Counted from the stretch's first letter, positions 12,722 through 26,795 are shown. The stretch: 64,000 nucleotides of DNA from Quillaja saponaria (GCA_029379385.1 CM055618.1:20375071-20439070); one strand, 5' to 3'. Numbers and translations: made by a program. The notes: generated by a model from the sequence alone, not told the origin.

Positions 12722-15228
12722 TAAAGCCATAAATGTTTTTTTTCCTTTTCTTTTATTTATTATCCAATATAAAGCTGACGAAAGCAAATTAGAACCAGGA
12801 ATGGCTTTAGTCAACAAGCAGGAATTAAATTAGAGACAGCTTCTGTCATCTGTGACTTACTGAAGGCGATAAACAGATATAATTGTCTAAATTTAACTAC
12901 TTTCAAGAAAAATAAACATTCCCTCCATTTGACTGATTTTTCACAACATATCACGTATTTTTATGGATAAAATGGCGAGAAATTCAGAAGCCAATCGGTG
13001 GTTTTCGCTCGTAATTACTTTGAAAATTGGAGGTTAGTGTTATCGAAGAAAGTGCCAAAATTTTCACATCATGGGAACTTGGAAAGGACAAGCACAGGAT
13101 TAAATTACTTTTTTATTACTACTGATTCTTTATCATTTTCAGTTTTCCGTCTTCTCCAAAATTCCTTTTTTTTTTTTTTGTTGCCAATTAAATTAACTTT
13201 TTTTATTTTTTTTTATAAAATATTTCAATAAATCAGATCCGCTGGGTGAAAAGTGAAAACGATATCGATTCCAGGTAATTATTTATTATTGAGATTTATT
13301 TACTGCCTGATTTGTTACATTTTGTAGATGTAAATGTAGATAAAGTTCCGCCCTGTTTGTTTGGGTTTTCTTATAAATTTTCTCGGGAAAATGTTAAATT
13401 GAATTTTGAGATTAGTTTACATAGATAACACCTGAGAGAAAACACAAACTTAACGACGCAGAATGCTTTGAATTTCGACTTAGAAGGAAATTCATGGTTT
13501 ATTGTTTTCAATTCATTATTAGTTTTATGTTCCTCCATTTCAGAGGCCTGACGAAACCTAAATCATAAAACTCAACAGCTTAAAACGGACAATTAAATTT
13601 CTTGTTGCTTTATTTGTCAAATTTTTATGCCTGTATCCTTCGGATTCGATGGGGCTTCCCTTTTTTTTTTCTTTTTTTTTTTCCTCCTACTTGTGCTGTG
13701 TGCTTTTTGCAAATTCGCTTTCAGAAATTTGGTGCTGAAAAATTAAATTGCTATCATAATATGATGTGTTGGGTTGTTTAATAATGCTAGAGATTTCACG
13801 CGGCAGGCATTTAACTGTTAACTGCAAAATCTGATAGATTCTCTTTTTGGTATTGAAAAAATAAAAAAAGAACATGATTGACTAAGATTGTAAGCAAATG
13901 AATCTCATTGAAAATTTATATTACCAAAATCACATGCAAATAGATGGACAATCATCTGCTGTCTGAGCTGGTTATTCTTAGATCTTAGCAAACTTGTAAG
14001 GAAAAAGACAAGAAAAAGTGCTTGGCCCAGGAGATTGGAGTATACGAAGGTAAATTCTTTAATGATAATTTGGTCCTATTCGTCTTGGGATGATTAGAAT
14101 TGGAGGCGCAGTAAGAACCAAGATTTAACTAATACAGTCAATAAGAAATAAGGTAAATTTGTTTTAGTTTGGAAGACATGATGCATGTGGTGGTTCTATT
14201 GATTATCTATGAATTTGACCTCTCCAACCTCAGGCACCTATCCATATGGTCGAGACGTGGGTTTGTAATTGGACCACTAATTTTGTTAGGCCATGTTGTC
14301 ATAAACACATAAGGATTTAAGATTTATAATTTAATAGTTTGTAAATTATCTAATATTAAAATAAAAATAAAATAATAATATTTTAGTATAATTAGGAGTT
14401 ATTAATTTTTTTTTATTACTACTCTAGTTTTTAATAGGATTTCTTTTTTATTAGAACTCTAAGTATTTATTTATTAAGATTCACAGGGAATTTATATAAT
14501 GATCCGTTTATATAATGATCCTAAATTTTACGTTGTTACTTAGCGTTTGATGAATTATTAAACAGTCCTTTCGATTAAAATACATGTTGATTAACATACA
14601 AGTTGGTGCTGCATGAAATATACATGGATCTCATTAGTTAACCACTGAAAGAAACTGAGTAGGTAATGGAATTATTCCATCGAGATGTCCAGTTATTGCA
14701 TCATCTAGTAATACTATAATAGACGTCCTTCCTAAGGATGAATGCTTCGTGCTTATAGAGTATTATGCAAAAAGTTATGATATATTGGAGCATTATAACG
14801 AAAGGCTCCTTTTTTTCACATTGCAACTGAGATTACTGTGGCTGCTTTGCTGTTAATGCAACATATTAGCAAATACTGAAGAGTTATACTATAGAGTACT
14901 GCTTACAGCTGCCTTTTTCGTAATGTCTTTTAATGATCTATATGTCTTTGGAGATCAGTGACTTCCTAGAAATCAATTAGTAGGAGCTCTGCAAATTGCT
15001 AAGCTAATGTGTTCTAAAGTTGTTATCTGTCCAATTCTTACATTGACTTTGTGGATTAAATAAACACAATAAAAGCAACTGAAAGGTTGCATATTAATCA
15101 TGTATTCAATATAGCATGCAAGTTTTTATTTTGTTTGTTTTTAGAAATAGATTTCTCAACTCAGATTCTTCGTGTTGCTTGTTTGGCATGCTCAGTTAAT
15201 GGAAGTTTGCTCATAATATCAGTAAGAG
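12722..15228. other. Intergenic region and probable leader of the first CIP1-type gene
   Basis: No coding frame with family support. A possible non-coding first exon ends near 13274 (GATTCCAG|GTAATT), which could splice to a leader exon just before the ATG at 15229 (CTCAG acceptor near 15195). The rest is AT-rich sequence in which I recognise nothing. Confidence 0.4.
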
Positions 15229-17696
15229 ATGATGAAGCATCGTTGTAGGCAATTAGCAAAGTCCTTTGGAAATCATGTCGACCCTGAAAAAGCAGAAGAG
15301 TTGAAAAGGGCAAAAACAGGTGCAACTCTCTCTTCTGAAAAAACTTCTACTCCACATGAATCCTATAATTTTTATTTTTTTTATCACTTAAACGATTTCA
15401 AGGATTATTATGCAAGATTTGGTTATTTTACAGTTTCTTCTTAAGCAACGGGTTCTGTAATTCTGTTAAGTTGAGTATGTGGTGCTATTTTTATCGAATA
15501 ATGGTTAAGGCTAATTAGTAATGCACTTCCTTTCCTTTCATGATGCTTTCTTTCAAAAATTTATTGTGTTTATTAATAAGGATACATTTTGAAATATCGT
15601 TCTGATCTGAGCAGTGACTTACAATGTATAAAGGAAAAAAATAAAATCAACATCTTTGTGTCATAATTTAAATTGATTTAGAATAACTTACTCATTTTAT
15701 ACACTTTAATATCTCAATTATTAACATCTGCATACATGACATGTATGCAGAAATTCAAAGTAACGTAACAAGGATTTTGAAGCTCGTTAAGAATGAAGAC
15801 CAAAGTAAAAGAGATGGCATCACAAAAGACTCTAATAACAAATCAGAACTTGTTGGATTCATAGAGGATTTCTACAAGCAATACCAGTCACTCTATGCAC
15901 TGTATGATCATCTTACTGGAGAGTATAAGAAAGTAGGCCTTGGCAGAAAAGGGAGGTCCTTTTCTTTTTCTTCGTCCAGCTCGGACTCGGAGTACTATTC
16001 CTCGGAGGAAATAGACAGTACTTTTGGAAAATGGGAGAATGAGTACCACAAAGTGTTGGACACCACTAAGGAAGATCTTGAAACAAACAATAAAGAAATC
16101 ACCTATCGAAACCATAGATTGGTGTCTTCAGGGGAAGAAAATGAAGTAGAGGTTATTAACAAAAATCTTAAGATTAAAGCAGATATTAGAGAAAAGGAAC
16201 ATTCTGCCCTTGTAAATGTGCATGAACTTCATGGGACTCAAGAATCAGATCAGATAACGGAGTTAGAGAAGCAGTTAACTGGATTAAAAACTGAGCTGGA
16301 GTCATTGCAAAGTCAGAAAGGAGAATTGGACGTTCAGTTTGAAAGCAAAGCAACTGAAGCTAAACAGTTGGGCGAGCAAAACATCTGTCTGAATGCTCGA
16401 ATTGCGGAACTTGAACTGGAGGCAAAATTATTGCAGAATCAGAAAGGTGAAATGGAAGAAAACATGGCATGTAAAAGAAATGAAGCATTGCTCCAAATAA
16501 AGGGCTTAATGAACCAGCTTAGTGGCATGCAGCATGATTTGGATTCCCTACACAAGCAAAAAAGACAATCTGAAGAGCAAATGGAAAGAAAAACAGAAGA
16601 AATATTCCAAAACCTAATGGACATAGAAACTCTAAAGGATAAATTAACTGAAACGACTGCAACTGAACAGAGAATGCTAGAAGAGAAAGAAGGTTTTCTT
16701 GTTAAGTTTAAGGGCATGGAACAGGAAGTAGACTCTCTATGCAACCAGAAAAATGAATTGGAAGAGCAGCTAAGAGGTAAATTATGTGAAACTAATAAGT
16801 TGGGAGAAGAAAACAGAGTACTTCATGCTAGAAATCTTGAATTGGAGAAAGCACTGACAGAGAGAGAGGCAGAGCTTTGTGCTCTTCAGAGAGAATATGA
16901 TGATCTGAGACTGGAGATAGATAGAGTAAGCAGGGAGAATAAGCAAGCAAAAGGTTGGTTGAAGAAATCTAAGTATAATCTACAAGTCTCAGAAAGGAAG
17001 ATGGAAGAGTTGGTGGAAAACTTCCGCAAGAAATTAGAAGATAGCATCCGTCTGTTGTACCAGAGGGTACGTGTTGCGGAACAATTACATGTGGAAAACA
17101 AAGATAGCTACAGAATGACAAAGGATAAGTATGAAGAAAATAATAGAATTCTTGAAGAGAAGGTTGCTACTTACGAAGATGAAGTCATCAAAATGAAAGA
17201 TATACTGGAAACAGCATTTGAGGTTGCCAATGGATTGGAGTTGGCTTCCGAAAAGCTTGGGGAGTACAAAGAAAACTTTGTAAATCGCCTTTCTATTATG
17301 TTGAATGAGGTTCAGTTTGCAAAGGATTGGATTGAGGGAAAAAACAGTGAGATGAAAAAATTGAAGGATAATGTAGATTGCCTAACTACTCTACTGGACC
17401 GAAAAGAAGAACAAGAATTCTCGTTAAGAGATAAGGTATGGAAATTAGAAGCAAAGGTAAGCAAGGAAGGTGGGGAGAAGCTGAATTTGATGAAAACTGT
17501 AAGCCAACTTGAGAGGAGAGTGGAGAAATTGAAGAATAACTTGAAAGAGAAAGAAGAGGAATTATCAAGTCTAGGTGAGAAGAAGAGAGAAGCAATAAGG
17601 CAGCTCTGTTTTCTAATTGATTATCACCGCAGTCACTCTGACCACCTTAAGGTTTTAATCTCAAAGATGACCTCCAAAAACAGGACATCAACTTAA
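15229..17696 (+). CDS. CIP1-like coiled-coil protein (short tandem paralogue)
   Basis: Two exons, 15229-15319 and 15751-17696, give 678 residues. The first exon is 91 bases, exactly as in the larger neighbour at 21022, and splits at the same codon (AAA ACA G|GTGC). The N-terminus MMKHRCRQLAKSFGNHVD and the block EDFYKQYQSLYALYDHLTGE match the NAB/KIP1-like actin-binding region of CIP1-type proteins. A Ser-rich acidic linker (residues about 100-120) follows, then continuous coiled coil, and a conserved C-terminus with EEKREAIRQLCF and DYHRS. The likely role is cytoskeleton association, as known for CIP1. It corresponds in position to At5g41780 (from memory). ATG 15229 is chosen over 15232 because it aligns with the paralogue's start. 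Confidence 0.85.
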
Positions 17697-17760
17697 ATTG
17701 TCATCCTTTTTTATTTTCTTTGCTTTTATATTTTTATTTGTCACTTTTTGATATGAAAGA

Positions 17761-17842
17761 AAATAATCATTCTATTTGATTCATTCATGTTTACAACAAT
17801 AAAAATAATCATTCTATTTGATTCATTCATGTTTACAACAAT
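17761..17842. repeat. Tandem duplication, 2 x about 40 bases (period 42)
   Basis: The block starting AAATAATCATTCTATTTGAT and ending TTACAACAAT occurs at 17761-17800 and again at 17803-17842, identical by eye. It lies just after the stop codon, in the probable 3' UTR. Confidence 0.9.
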
Positions 17843-20800
17843 AAAACAAAGTGGCTTTATTTTTCGGTTTTACAATTTCAAAACAAGTGATTTTATTTAT
17901 TAGATAATGAGAAATCTATTTTCATAGAAAAACCTAATTCAATCTTAGATTCTTAATATACAATTTAAGAATAAGAGGTTGTATTTTATAAGGGTTTTTC
18001 TAAATAGTGTCTAAAGGACACTTTATAATATACAATAAATATGAGTTTCAGAATTTGAAAAATTTAAAAATAAAAAATTATTTATTATACAGCATTGAAA
18101 TCTTGATCAACCACTATAATTAATAATACAAAAAATTTATATTTATTATCTTAAGTACCTTATAGACACTCGTTAAAAAATTCATTTCATAAACTAGCAT
18201 ACATAAATTTGCTAGCATCTTAAATTTCCTTCATTAATTGATTGTCCTGCAACAAACAATCATAAGGCATCCTTTTCCGTGTAACTGGCTGAAATTCATA
18301 AATCAAAGCCAGTATGTTATATTTAATAATTCGTACTTTACATTTAATTGCATTTTTCGTATAAATGTGAATCAAAACCTTACAATTTACAGGACTTCAT
18401 TATTAAGTAGGGAAAAATTTTCTACTTACAAGAATATTGAATAGATATAAATTATAAATTTCGAATTCTCAACTTTAAAATGTTATATATATATTTTTAA
18501 AATCATCAAGTGTGATGTGAATTAAGTTTATTAAGAAAATTTTATAATTCGAATTGATTAATTAATTAAAATATGTAACATGAATTTTGCAGTGTGGAGT
18601 AAGTTTTTCCAAAAGTTATAAGCGGAAATAATAAGTCCTTTTCACTATTATTATAATTCATGGTTTGAATCTTGATGGCACCGCTTCTAATCACAAATAG
18701 CTGGTGCGTTTCGTGCAGTGACCACTAACCGCAGCCTAATATGTTAACAAAGAAATCTCCGTTGGCAATTTGGCATGTAGCTATCGAGTACGAAATCATT
18801 TTCACATAAAATGAATATCTGGTATTCGCTGGTGTTACTTACCCCACCACAATTCACAAACGCCAAGCCTCTAGGCTCTCGTCCTTCGCGGTGGCATCGC
18901 AGTAATAAATTTTAGAACAAAGGGCAAACGATTGATATTAGTCCAAAGATTCCACTCCCCTGAAATTGAAGCTAAAACTGTATCGGTCTCATTGAGCGCT
19001 CTAATCCAAACAAAAATACTTTTACATTCACTTTTTCAAATTCATATCTAAACCTTTCTTCTCTGTCTTCTCTCTCTAATCAAAGGAATTCGTCTATCTT
19101 TCACTTTCTTTTTTGATTTTTCAAAGTTTGATTGATCGACTTGTTCGAGGAACTGGAACTGGTTTTCTCTCTGACTTTTAGGTATCCTTCAATTGCTCTG
19201 TATCTTCGTCTTCAAATTCTTTTCACTGGTAGTTGAATTCAGAATCTGTACATGTAGTTCAAATTTGAGTTAGAAGTTTTTCAGCTTTGTTCCTTGTTTT
19301 ACTTATGGATTAGATCAGATCAAGTTTCTGCGCGGAAAAACTCCTCTCGTGCTTCCGTTTCTGTAGTTTTCTCTTAGATTCTTTGGCCTGGTTCGACGTT
19401 TTTCTTTTCGTGGAATTACACGTGGTGTTGATTAAGTTCTTGTTCAAGAAAATCTGAATTCTAATCCGGAATTTAGTTCAGATTTCAGTTGTAGAGATTT
19501 GTATCGGTATGATCTTCAAGTTTTGATCCTATTGATTTCTCTAAAATTCTGTTGATAACTGTTATTTTTTTGGGATTCAAAGAAGAATAACACGTCTCTC
19601 TAGCTCGCTACAGATTCAAATTTTCGGACCTTAAACGAAAACTTTCAAGGAAAGGCTGGAAAGTACTGCTTCAACATCAGGTACGAAATTTTCCTATTCA
19701 GATTTGACTAACCGTTGCGTCTGAATGTTGATTAAGAAATAGGTAACGTTACCTGTTTTTATGTGAAATGACTTTCTCTGAACCGTAAATAAGTGATAAT
19801 TATCTTTTTATTTTATTTATTTTTTATACTTTGTTTTAATATTTCCAGTAAGAATGATAAAAAGTTTAGAAGGAAAAAAAGAAATCGACATTCAACAGCT
19901 CATATTCTTCCTTCCGATATTAAAGTTGTCTTCTTGCTAGGGAAAATAAATAATAAATGATTTAGCTATATCTTTTTGAATCCGAATTGGCTTTCAGTGG
20001 ATTCCTGGAGTTGATGAGGTGGCGCCAGGTTAGCATTTTTGGCACGTGGATGATGCGGATTATACTTGGTTAAACCGTGAACCGACTTTAATACTTTTAA
20101 AAAAAAAAATTAAGGTAAAGATTGAGAACAATTTTGGTTCTGAAATGTAATTATAACTGCTTAGTAAAATAAAATAAAATAAAATATCAATTTTAATTTG
20201 TGAGATTAGTAATGTACCTTTCTTTTTATGCTAAAATGTTTAGAATTATGCTTCTTGTTCCCTTTCTACTTTGATTAAATGTAACATACCGTCTTTAGAG
20301 AAGAATATTTGACAAATACCTAGAGTATGGAACTAATTACACATTTTTAGTACGTGCAAAATAAATAAATAAATAAAAATTAGTAGGACCATCACTAACC
20401 CATTGATAACTCATTACTGTAGATTCATGAAAGAGAACATTAATTGAACACTAAAAAGTAACTTGCTGAACCCCCCTCATAAAGTGGTAAAAGGGGAAGG
20501 AATTGTGATTATTCTTGCGAGATTGTTATTCTATTGAAAAATAGACTGAAAATAACATGGTGTTGTGGTGAGTGAAACTGTGAAAGCAACATGAACTTAA
20601 AACTCTAGTTTTATTTAAAATTTCTAAGAGAATTGTAGCCTGATTACTTTCTTTATTTCTTAATGGTTCCCTCCCATAATACCAGTCCGCAGAAAAAGTC
20701 TTCATACCATCATTTCTTAGCGAGTAGTGATAAAAGAGACGTTGGTGGAGGAGTTCCAGAATAAGAACATTCGCACATCCGAGTACAATAGTGTAAGTGG

Positions 20801-21021
20801 ATGGTTTCGTTAGAAGTTGCTTAACATCGCATTATTCGCATGTGTACGGTATCTGGATTATTCCATATGTTCAAAGAAACTTGTGCCTTTCACTGTTCTA
20901 ATCTCAAACGATTTTTCTTTTTCCTTACTTTTTACTTTTTTCTGCTTTTAAGTTCCTGAGATCATAATGGAGGCTGAATTGTCTTGATCTACACCTGCTA
21001 AGAGAAGTTGAAAATCTGAAG
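17843..21021. other. Intergenic region and 5' leader of CIP1
   Basis: 17.8-18.9 kb is AT-rich with no gene seen. From about 19.0 kb the sequence becomes leader-like, with CT-rich tracts and possible donors near 19182 (TTTTAG|GTATCC) and 19680 (ATCAG|GTACGA). The 1.3 kb up to 21 kb is therefore probably a long 5' UTR intron of CIP1. No coding sequence is supported. Confidence 0.5.
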
Positions 21022-24000
21022 ATGGTGAAACATCACTTCAAAGAGTCTATAAGGTCCTTATTTGGCAGTCACATTGACCCTGGACGAGAGCAGCTGCAGG
21101 AAACTAAAACGGGTAAACCTTTCCATCAAAGATAACACTAAAATACCATCATAACATAAAATACACTGAATTATGTAAAACTCCTTATGATGATCAACCT
21201 TAATAATTCCGAATCAACTGTTTACAACAGAAGTTGAAGACAAAGTAAAAAGGATATTGGAGCTTATCAGGGATAAAAGTCTTGAGGAAAAGGATGGTAT
21301 CCTGGTAGAAAACTCTAAGAAGGAACCACTTGTTGAGCTAATAGAGGATTTCCACAACCAGTACCAATCACTTTATGCACGATATGATAATCTAACAGGA
21401 GAGTTGAAGAAAAAGATTAATGGGAAACGAGAAAAGGAAAGTTCTTCTTCATCTAGCTCAGACTCAGATTCAGATTATTCTTCAACAGATAAAACCAGTA
21501 AAAATGGACAAAGTGAATTGCAAAAGTCAACTGACGGTGTTAAGCAAGAACTTGAAATGGCACAGCAAACGGTTGCAGAACTGACCAGAAAGTTGGCAAT
21601 TTCAGGAGAAGAAAAGGAGGTATTGAATTCAGAACATTTTGCAGCTTTAAGCAAGATGCAGGAAGCAGAAAAATTAATTGCAGATTTAAATGTTGAAGCT
21701 GAAAAGTTAGGTATTGAAAAATCAAAACTTTCGGTTGAGAATGAGGAACTGAATAAGAAATTGCACGTTGCTGGTATGATGGAAGCTGAATTGAATCAGA
21801 GACTGGAGGATTTGAATAAAGAGAAAGATTATCTGGTCATTGAGAAAGAGACAGCTTTCAGACAAATTGAGGAGGAAGAGAAGATTACAAACAACCTAAG
21901 AACTATGGTTGATCAACTTAATGATGAGAAGTTAAATCTTGCGAAGGATTTAGAAGCTGTTAGAGGGGAAATCTCCACTATGAAGCATCAGCTGGAACGT
22001 GCAGAGCAGCAAATGACAGAATCAAACCACATGCTTAAAGCCACGAAGGAAGAGAATGAATCTCTAAAATTGAAATTCTCAGAGATGTCAAATGAGGTTC
22101 AGCAGGCACAGAACAGAATACAAGAACTTGTAGCTGACAGGGATAGAGAAGTTTCAACACTCACTGAGATGCATGAGGTATACAAGAATGAATCATCAGC
22201 TCAAATAAAGGGATTAGAATCACAAATGACAGGCTTGGAGCTGGAGCTGGAATCATTGCTAACCCAGAAAAGAGATGTAGAATTGCAGATTGAGATTTCA
22301 ACCAGTGAAGCAAAAGAACTGGGAGAGCAAAATTTTGAACTAAAACATCAGGTTTCAGAACTTGAATCGATGGTCAAAGAAAGAGAGCATGAACTATCTG
22401 CTCTGGAGAAGAAACTTGAAGTTAAAGAGAATGAATCATTGTCCACAGTAGCGGACTTGACATCACAGATTAACAATCTGCTGATAGATATAGAATCTTT
22501 ACGTGGTCAGAAGTTTGAATTGCAGCAGGAACTCGAGTACCAACAAAAACGGAAAACAGAGTTAGAAGTTCAACTTGAAGAGAAGACTCAACGAACTTCA
22601 GAGTACTTGATCCATTTACAGACTCTGAAAGAAGAGATTGAAAGCAAGACGGTGGATCAACAGAAAGTTACGGAGGAGAAAGAAAGTTTAGCAATGCACA
22701 TAAGGGATCTGGAATCAGAGGTAGACTCCATACACAAACAAAAGAGTGAAGTCGAAGAGCAGACGATAGCTAAAACACATGAAAACAATCAGCTGACGGA
22801 GGAGAAGTTGGGGCTACAGAACAATATAGCTGAACTGGAGAAAAGATTAGCAGAGAGAGAGGTTGAGTTCTCTACTCTAGAGGAAAAACTTTATGAAGAA
22901 AAAAAGGAGGCTTCAGCTCAAATAATGGCCTTGACAGCACATGTTAACAATTTGCAACAGGAGCTCGTTTCCCTGCAGAACCAAAAAGAAGAATTGGTGC
23001 TGAAGTGTGAAAGGTTGAATGAAAAACATGCAGAAAGCTTGATGCTGATAGAGAACGACAAGAACGAGTTAACATGCAAAACAGAAGAGCAAGAGAGGAT
23101 GTTGAAAGAACAGAAGGATGCATACCAGAAGTTAAATGAAGAATATAAACAGAAGATTGAGTTGGAAGTTCAACTTGAAGAGAAGACGCAACAAATTTCA
23201 GAGTACTTAATCCAGATACAGACTCTGAAAGAAGAGATTAACAGCAAGACGGTGGATCAACAGAGAGTTCTAGAGGAGAAAGAAAGTTTAGCAGCACACA
23301 TAAGGGATCTGGAATCGGAGGTGGACTCCATACACAAACAAAAGAGTGAAGTTGAAAAGCAGGCAATAGCTAAAACCCATGAAAACAAACAGCTGATGGA
23401 GGAGAAGTTGGGGCTACAGGACAATATAGCTGAACTGGAGAAAAGGTTAGGAGAGAGAGAGGTTGAGTTCTCTACTCTACAGGAAAAACTTTGTGAAGAA
23501 GAGAAGGACGCTTCAGCTCAAATAATGGCCTTAACAGCAGATGTTAACAATTTGCAACAGGAACTGGTTTCCCTGCAGAAACAGAAGGAAGAATTGGAGC
23601 TGAAATGTGAAAGGTTGAAAGAAGAACATGCAGAAAGCTTGATGCTAATAGAGAACAAAAAGAACGAGTTAACAAGCAAAACTGTAGATCAAGAGAGGAT
23701 GTTGAAAGAACAGGAGGATGCATACCAGAAGTTAAATGAAGAATATAAACAGAAGATTGAGTTGGAAGTTCAACTTGAAGAGAAGACGCAACAAATTTCA
23801 GAGTACTTAATCCAGATACAGACTCTGAAAGAAGAGATTAACAGCAAGACGGTGGATCAACAGAGAGTTCTAGAGGAGAAAGAAAGTTTAGCAACACACA
23901 TAAGGGATCTGGAATCGGAGGTGGACTCCATACACAAACAAAAGAGTGAAGTCGAAAAGCAGATGATAGCTAAAACCCATGAAAACAATCAGCTGATGGA

Positions 24001-25837
24001 AGAGAAGTTGGGGCTACAGGACAATATAGCTGAACTGGAGAAAAGGTTAGCAGAGAGAGAGGTTGAGTTCTCTACTCTACAGGAAAAACTTTGTGAAGAA
24101 GAGAAGGACGCTTCAGCTAAAATAATGGCCTTGACAGCAGATGTTAACAATTTGCAACAGGAGCTGGTTTCCCTGCAGAACCAGAAGGAAGAATTGGAGC
24201 TGAAGTGTGAAAGGCTGAAGGAAGAACATGCAGAAAGCTTGATGCTAATAGAGAACAAAAAGAACGAGTTAACAAGCAAAACTGTAGATCAAGAGAGGAT
24301 GTTGAAAGAACTGGAGGATGCATACCAGAAGTTAAATGAAGAAAATAAACAGAAGATTGAGTTGGAAGTTCAACTTGAAGAGAAGACTCAACAAATTTCA
24401 GAGTGCTTAATCCAGATACAGACTCTGAAAGAAGACATTAACAGCAACACGGTGGATCAACAGAGAGTTCTAGTGGAAAAAGAAAGTTTAGCAACACACG
24501 TAAAGGATCTGGAATCGGAGGTGGACTCGATACACAAACAAAAGAGTGAAGTTGAAGAGCAGATAATTACTAAAACCCATGAAAACAATCAGCTGACGGA
24601 GGAGACGTTGAGGCTACAGAACAATATAGCTGAACTGGAGAAAAGATTAGCAGAGAGAGAGGTCGAGCTCTCTGCTCTTCATGAAAAGCTTTATGAAGAA
24701 GAGAAGGAGGCTTCAACTCAAATTACGGCCTTGACAGCACAGGTTAACAATCTGCAACAGGAGCTGGTTTCCCTGCAAAACCAGAAAGAAGAATTGGTGC
24801 TGAAGTGTGAAAGGTTGAAAGAGGAACATGCAGAAAGCTTAATGCTGATCGAGAACGAAAAGAACGAGTTATCAAGCAAAATTACAGACAATGAGAGGAT
24901 GTTGAAAGAACAGGAGGATGCATACCAAAAGTTAAATGAAGAATATAAACAGAAGGAGAGATGGTTTGAGGAATGCAAGGTAAATCTTGAAATTGCAGCT
25001 AGAAAAATTGATGGAATGGAAAAAGAGTTCCATGAAACTACTGCATCAAATGATCAGAAGGTAACTGATTTGGAGCAAATAGCTGAAGACCTGAGAAGAG
25101 ATCTAGAAGAAAAAGGAGATGAAATCAGTACATTGGTTGATAATGTCCGCACAATCGAAGTTAAGCTTCGCCTTTCAAACCAGAAGCTTCGGGTCACAGA
25201 ACAATTATTAAGTGAGAAGGAAGAGAGCTTCCGAATTACAGAACTGAAGTTACAGCAAGAACAGAAGGCACTTGAAGATAGGATAGCAATATTGTCTGTA
25301 ATAATTTCTGCAAACCAGGAAGCTCATCAAAAGATGATCACAGTTATCTCACAGGGTGTGAATAGTTCAATTACAGGCGTAGAAACCGTGATCCAAAAAC
25401 TTGCGGATGACTACAAAAATTATGATAACTGTATTTTGAAGATGTCAAATGAGCTCCAGAATGCAAAGAATTGGGTAACCGAGATGAATAAGGAGAAGAG
25501 TCAACTGAAGAAGGAAATAGATTCTTTGGGGGCCCAACTGCAGCATAAGAATGAACAGGAATTTGCATTAAGAGAGAAGCTTGAGAATCTATTATTGAAG
25601 TCAAGCATGGAAGCAACAGAGAAAGAAAATCTGACAAAAGCTGTTAGTCGGCTTAACGAGACAATTGGTGAACTGGAGAAAATGATGAAGCAGAAAGATG
25701 AGGGTATGATGAGCCTGGGGGAGGAGAAAAGAGAGGCAATTAGACAACTGTGTCTCTGGATTGACTATCATCGCAGTCGCTATGAATATCTGAAGGAAAT
25801 TCTCTTAAAGATTAGAGGGAGAGGACAGAGAACCTGA
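21022..25837 (+). CDS. CIP1: COP1-interactive protein 1 (CIP1)-like giant coiled-coil protein
   Basis: Two exons, 21022-21112 and 21231-25837 (ACG G|GTAAAC ... ACAACAG|AA), give 1565 residues. The N-terminal MVKHHFKESIRSLFGSHID and EDFHNQYQSLYARYDNLTGE form the NAB/KIP1-like region; a run of Ser and Asp follows at about residues 95-110. The rest is almost unbroken heptad coiled coil, ending in the conserved GEEKREAIRQLCLWIDYHRS block. Residues about 475-1272 are four 200-residue repeats (listed separately). In Arabidopsis CIP1 binds the light-signalling E3 ligase COP1 and associates with the cytoskeleton; that role is taken from the family. It is the larger member of a tandem pair with the gene at 15229, and the frame is intact. 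Confidence 0.92.
22561..24960 (+). repeat. Four tandem in-frame 600-base repeats inside CIP1
   Basis: The block beginning GTTRGAAGTTCAACTTGAAG occurs at 22561, 23161, 23761 and 24361, exactly 600 bases (200 codons) apart, with no length difference between copies. Copies 2 and 3 are identical over their first 120 bases and differ at one base in the next 60. Copies 1 and 4 are more diverged. Each codes for coiled coil with the block LESEVDSIHKQKSEVE. Confidence 0.97.
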
Positions 25838-26795
25838 GTCCTTTGGTTACTTGCAGTACAGTAAGTCCCCAATTGGTTTTGCTTTCCAAATTATTTTGTA
25901 GTCAATTTCTCGTTTCTTCTTTCTTATTTTTTGGTATTGGGTAGCGAGTACTGTCATATTGTGATTTGGTCATTTCGTCAGGTGCATTATATTAATTTCC
26001 ATTGGTTCATTGTTCATTTTTAGAATCTTCACGATCCCGTTTTCCAGTCTTCTTGTGTGTTTTTCTCTTGGCGCTTGTAACTTCACCCACATACCCGTTT
26101 AAGTAGTATCCCCGTTTCCTTGTGCAAGAAAAAAGAAGAAAATTCAATAACCTTAGAGGGTAACCAGGAAGGTTTTCTTGCCTGAGCACTCATGGCTCAT
26201 TCAAGCTGGCAGCTTACTCTACAATATCAGATAAGCAATGTTACAGAGTTACTGTAATATGAAGTATGGTTGATATTATGGTTCAATAAAGGAAACTTCA
26301 CCCAATGTTTGATCCAGTGCTGGCATTCTATGCTGCCATGCCTTTCAACCTCGAGCACCATGATTCAAGCATATATAGATTCTCACATAGAATCCTGAGG
26401 AACTAATGTTTCCCCACTAAATGGAAGTCGCGACCACATCCACTGGCATGAATCAATAAAATCACAAGGCCCACCAAATTATATAAATAAAAGACAATGA
26501 CCTGAAAAGAATAAGAAATTATTTCTGAGAAACCAGTGACGACATATATTGGCTCATGGGCATCAATAAAATGATCTAGAAATGGCTATTAGGACGTATC
26601 TCGACATATAATTATTGCCACGGCATAATAAGATTAAAAAAGCAGGCTGTAATGATGGAGAAATGTAAGAAAGAGATGGGTTGGGAATAGATCCTGAAAT
26701 TGCCCGATCAGTCGTCCACTAGTAGAATAATTACCTTCTAATACTCTTTTGCTCGCAAAATGCGCGCAGAAGTACAAATAGTTTGAGGTTCCTCT
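25838..26795. other. Tail-to-tail intergenic region between CIP1 and ADNT1
   Basis: Holds the 3' UTRs of the two converging genes. No separate gene seen. Confidence 0.6.

Noticed and set aside
23989..24978. Long minus-strand open frames within CIP1
   Set aside because: Ser/Phe-rich reverse frames of Glu/Lys-rich coiled coil; a composition effect, repeated because the sense sequence is repeated.
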